Shown here: one piece after another, positions 5,193 through 5,657 of the stretch
How the letters are laid out: each line of letters starts with the position of its first letter
How positions within the stretch are numbered: position 1 is the stretch's first letter
Assembly (NCBI GenBank): GCA_028867845.1
Contig: JAGWFU010000036.1
Coordinates: 1-5,657, forward strand
DNA length: 5,657 nucleotides
Source of the DNA: Microcaldota archaeon
Lineage (GTDB): Archaea; Micrarchaeota; Micrarchaeia; Micrarchaeales; Micrarchaeaceae
Direction: 5' to 3'
The notes under the pieces: model-generated
What the model was told of the DNA's origin: nothing
The model's database searches: none
The model's input: the letters and a program-made list of their open reading frames with translations, nothing else
Position numbers and translations under genes: made by a program

Positions 5193-5408
5193 ATGGGGAT
5201 AATGGATATATTGGGCAGGGGGCGTGCGTACAGGGCCCAGGAGGCCACTGTATGCAGGAACTGCGGCCGTGGCTGCAGGTGCAAGGCACTGGACGAGTAC
5301 AGGCCCGTGAAGCTGGTCCCTGAGGGGAAGCACACCTACAAGGTGGTGTACGCGGACGAGCCTTCAGAGGAAGGCCAGCGCAAGGGAGCTACAGGGGCGG
5401 TGAGATGA
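5193..5408 (+). CDS. Small Cys-rich protein, putative zinc-binding, unknown function
   Basis: I do not recognise this 71-residue protein. Four cysteines are clustered as C21-x2-C24-x3-C28-x-C30 in VCRNCGRGCRC, consistent with a small zinc-binding knuckle; there is no second cluster. The N-terminus has several basic residues, the middle (about residues 33-52) could form beta strands, and the C-terminal tail is charged and Gly-rich, probably disordered. No signal peptide or membrane helix is seen. Host-like GC content and AGG/GTG/GAG codon use argue for a real gene, as does its ATGA overlap with the next frame. The start at 5193 is supported by AGGGG at 5183-5187; ATG 5202 is a possible alternative. 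It lies just downstream of the structured RNA and may be read from the same promoter. Confidence 0.65.
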   Translation: MGIMDILGRGRAYRAQEATVCRNCGRGCRCKALDEYRPVKLVPEGKHTYKVVYADEPSEEGQRKGATGAVR

Positions 5409-5657
5409 GCACGAGAAAGAGCCAGAGGCTCCACAGGTTCTACCTGATAAGACCCAAGGCAAACGCGAACATAGACGAGCTCGCGGAGAGGCTGATCGGC
5501 CTCAAGCATGTGGAAGAGGTCTACGTCACAGACGGCAAGTACGGCTACCTTGTGAAGACCAGGTTCGAGGAGGGCAGGAACCTGAGGCAGGCCGTCGCCT
5601 ACATACAGAAGAACGTTGACAGCAAGTTCGGGGAGGTGGTTAGCCACTTCGAGTACA
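5405..5657 (+). CDS. Small RAM/ACT-like domain protein, 3' end beyond the window
   Basis: Eighty-four codons are visible before the window ends, and the frame is still open. The start ATG at 5405 overlaps the previous stop as ATGA, indicating translational coupling, with AGGGG at 5393-5397 as a possible Shine-Dalgarno. A basic N-terminus (MSTRKSQRLHRFYLI) is followed by an alpha/beta pattern: NIDELAERLIGL, then VEEVYVTDGKYGYLVKTRF, then LRQAVAYIQKNV. 'Val-Glu-Glu-Val-Tyr-Val-Thr-Asp-Gly-Lys-Tyr' resembles the strand-turn-strand of Lrp-type RAM effector domains. No helix-turn-helix precedes it, so it may be a stand-alone RAM-like protein. Function unknown; I judge the gene itself likely real. 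Confidence 0.75.
   Translation, partial: MSTRKSQRLHRFYLIRPKANANIDELAERLIGLKHVEEVYVTDGKYGYLVKTRFEEGRNLRQAVAYIQKNVDSKFGEVVSHFEY

Noticed and set aside
1..5657. CRISPR array or tandem repeats
   Set aside because: No regularly spaced direct repeats were seen on reading through the window.

Overview
The window reads as chromosomal DNA of an archaeon. The support is a Hef-family helicase, a trans-type polyprenyl diphosphate synthase of the kind that feeds ether-lipid synthesis, TATA/BRE promoters about 25-27 nt upstream of starts, probable leaderless transcripts, and Arg/Ile codons dominated by AGG and ATA. A DPANN lineage such as Micrarchaeota is my guess from gene style and compactness; the sequence alone does not prove it.

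Layout. Positions 1-2166 hold a tight plus-strand pair: a helicase-only Hef protein (5' end probably cut by the window) and, 9 nt later, an orotate phosphoribosyltransferase-like gene. A clear TATA promoter then drives a polyprenyl (probably geranylgeranyl or longer) diphosphate synthase at 2234-3328. These genes are GC-rich, roughly 55-60 %.

From about 3440 to 5025 the DNA becomes AT-rich, down to about 25-35 % GC by hand count. This block carries one minus-strand gene (4860-3466): a 464-residue regulator with an N-terminal 'arm-like' beta domain, an Lrp/AsnC-type HTH and RAM-like domain, a second winged helix and an unrecognised C-terminal domain. Its first 80 codons are GC-rich like the host, so the gene is itself a compositional mosaic. 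At the left edge of the block sits an orphan host-style promoter, Shine-Dalgarno and start codon that open a frame ending after six codons (MIPGGH). It looks like the beginning of a gene cut off by arrival of the AT-rich DNA.

From 5028 to 5155 there is no convincing gene, but the sequence can fold into a closed multi-branched RNA: a 14-bp closing stem, two internal hairpins and a long-range 7-bp stem. A TATA box sits 26-27 nt upstream of its first base. I do not recognise the family. It is either a free-standing small RNA or a 5' leader (riboswitch-like) for the downstream operon, because its 3' strand could alternatively pair with the Shine-Dalgarno of the next gene. That operon is a 71-residue Cys-rich protein overlapping by ATGA with a small RAM/ACT-like protein that runs off the right edge.

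The most interesting parts are the unassigned structured RNA, the interrupted gene start and the mosaic regulator.
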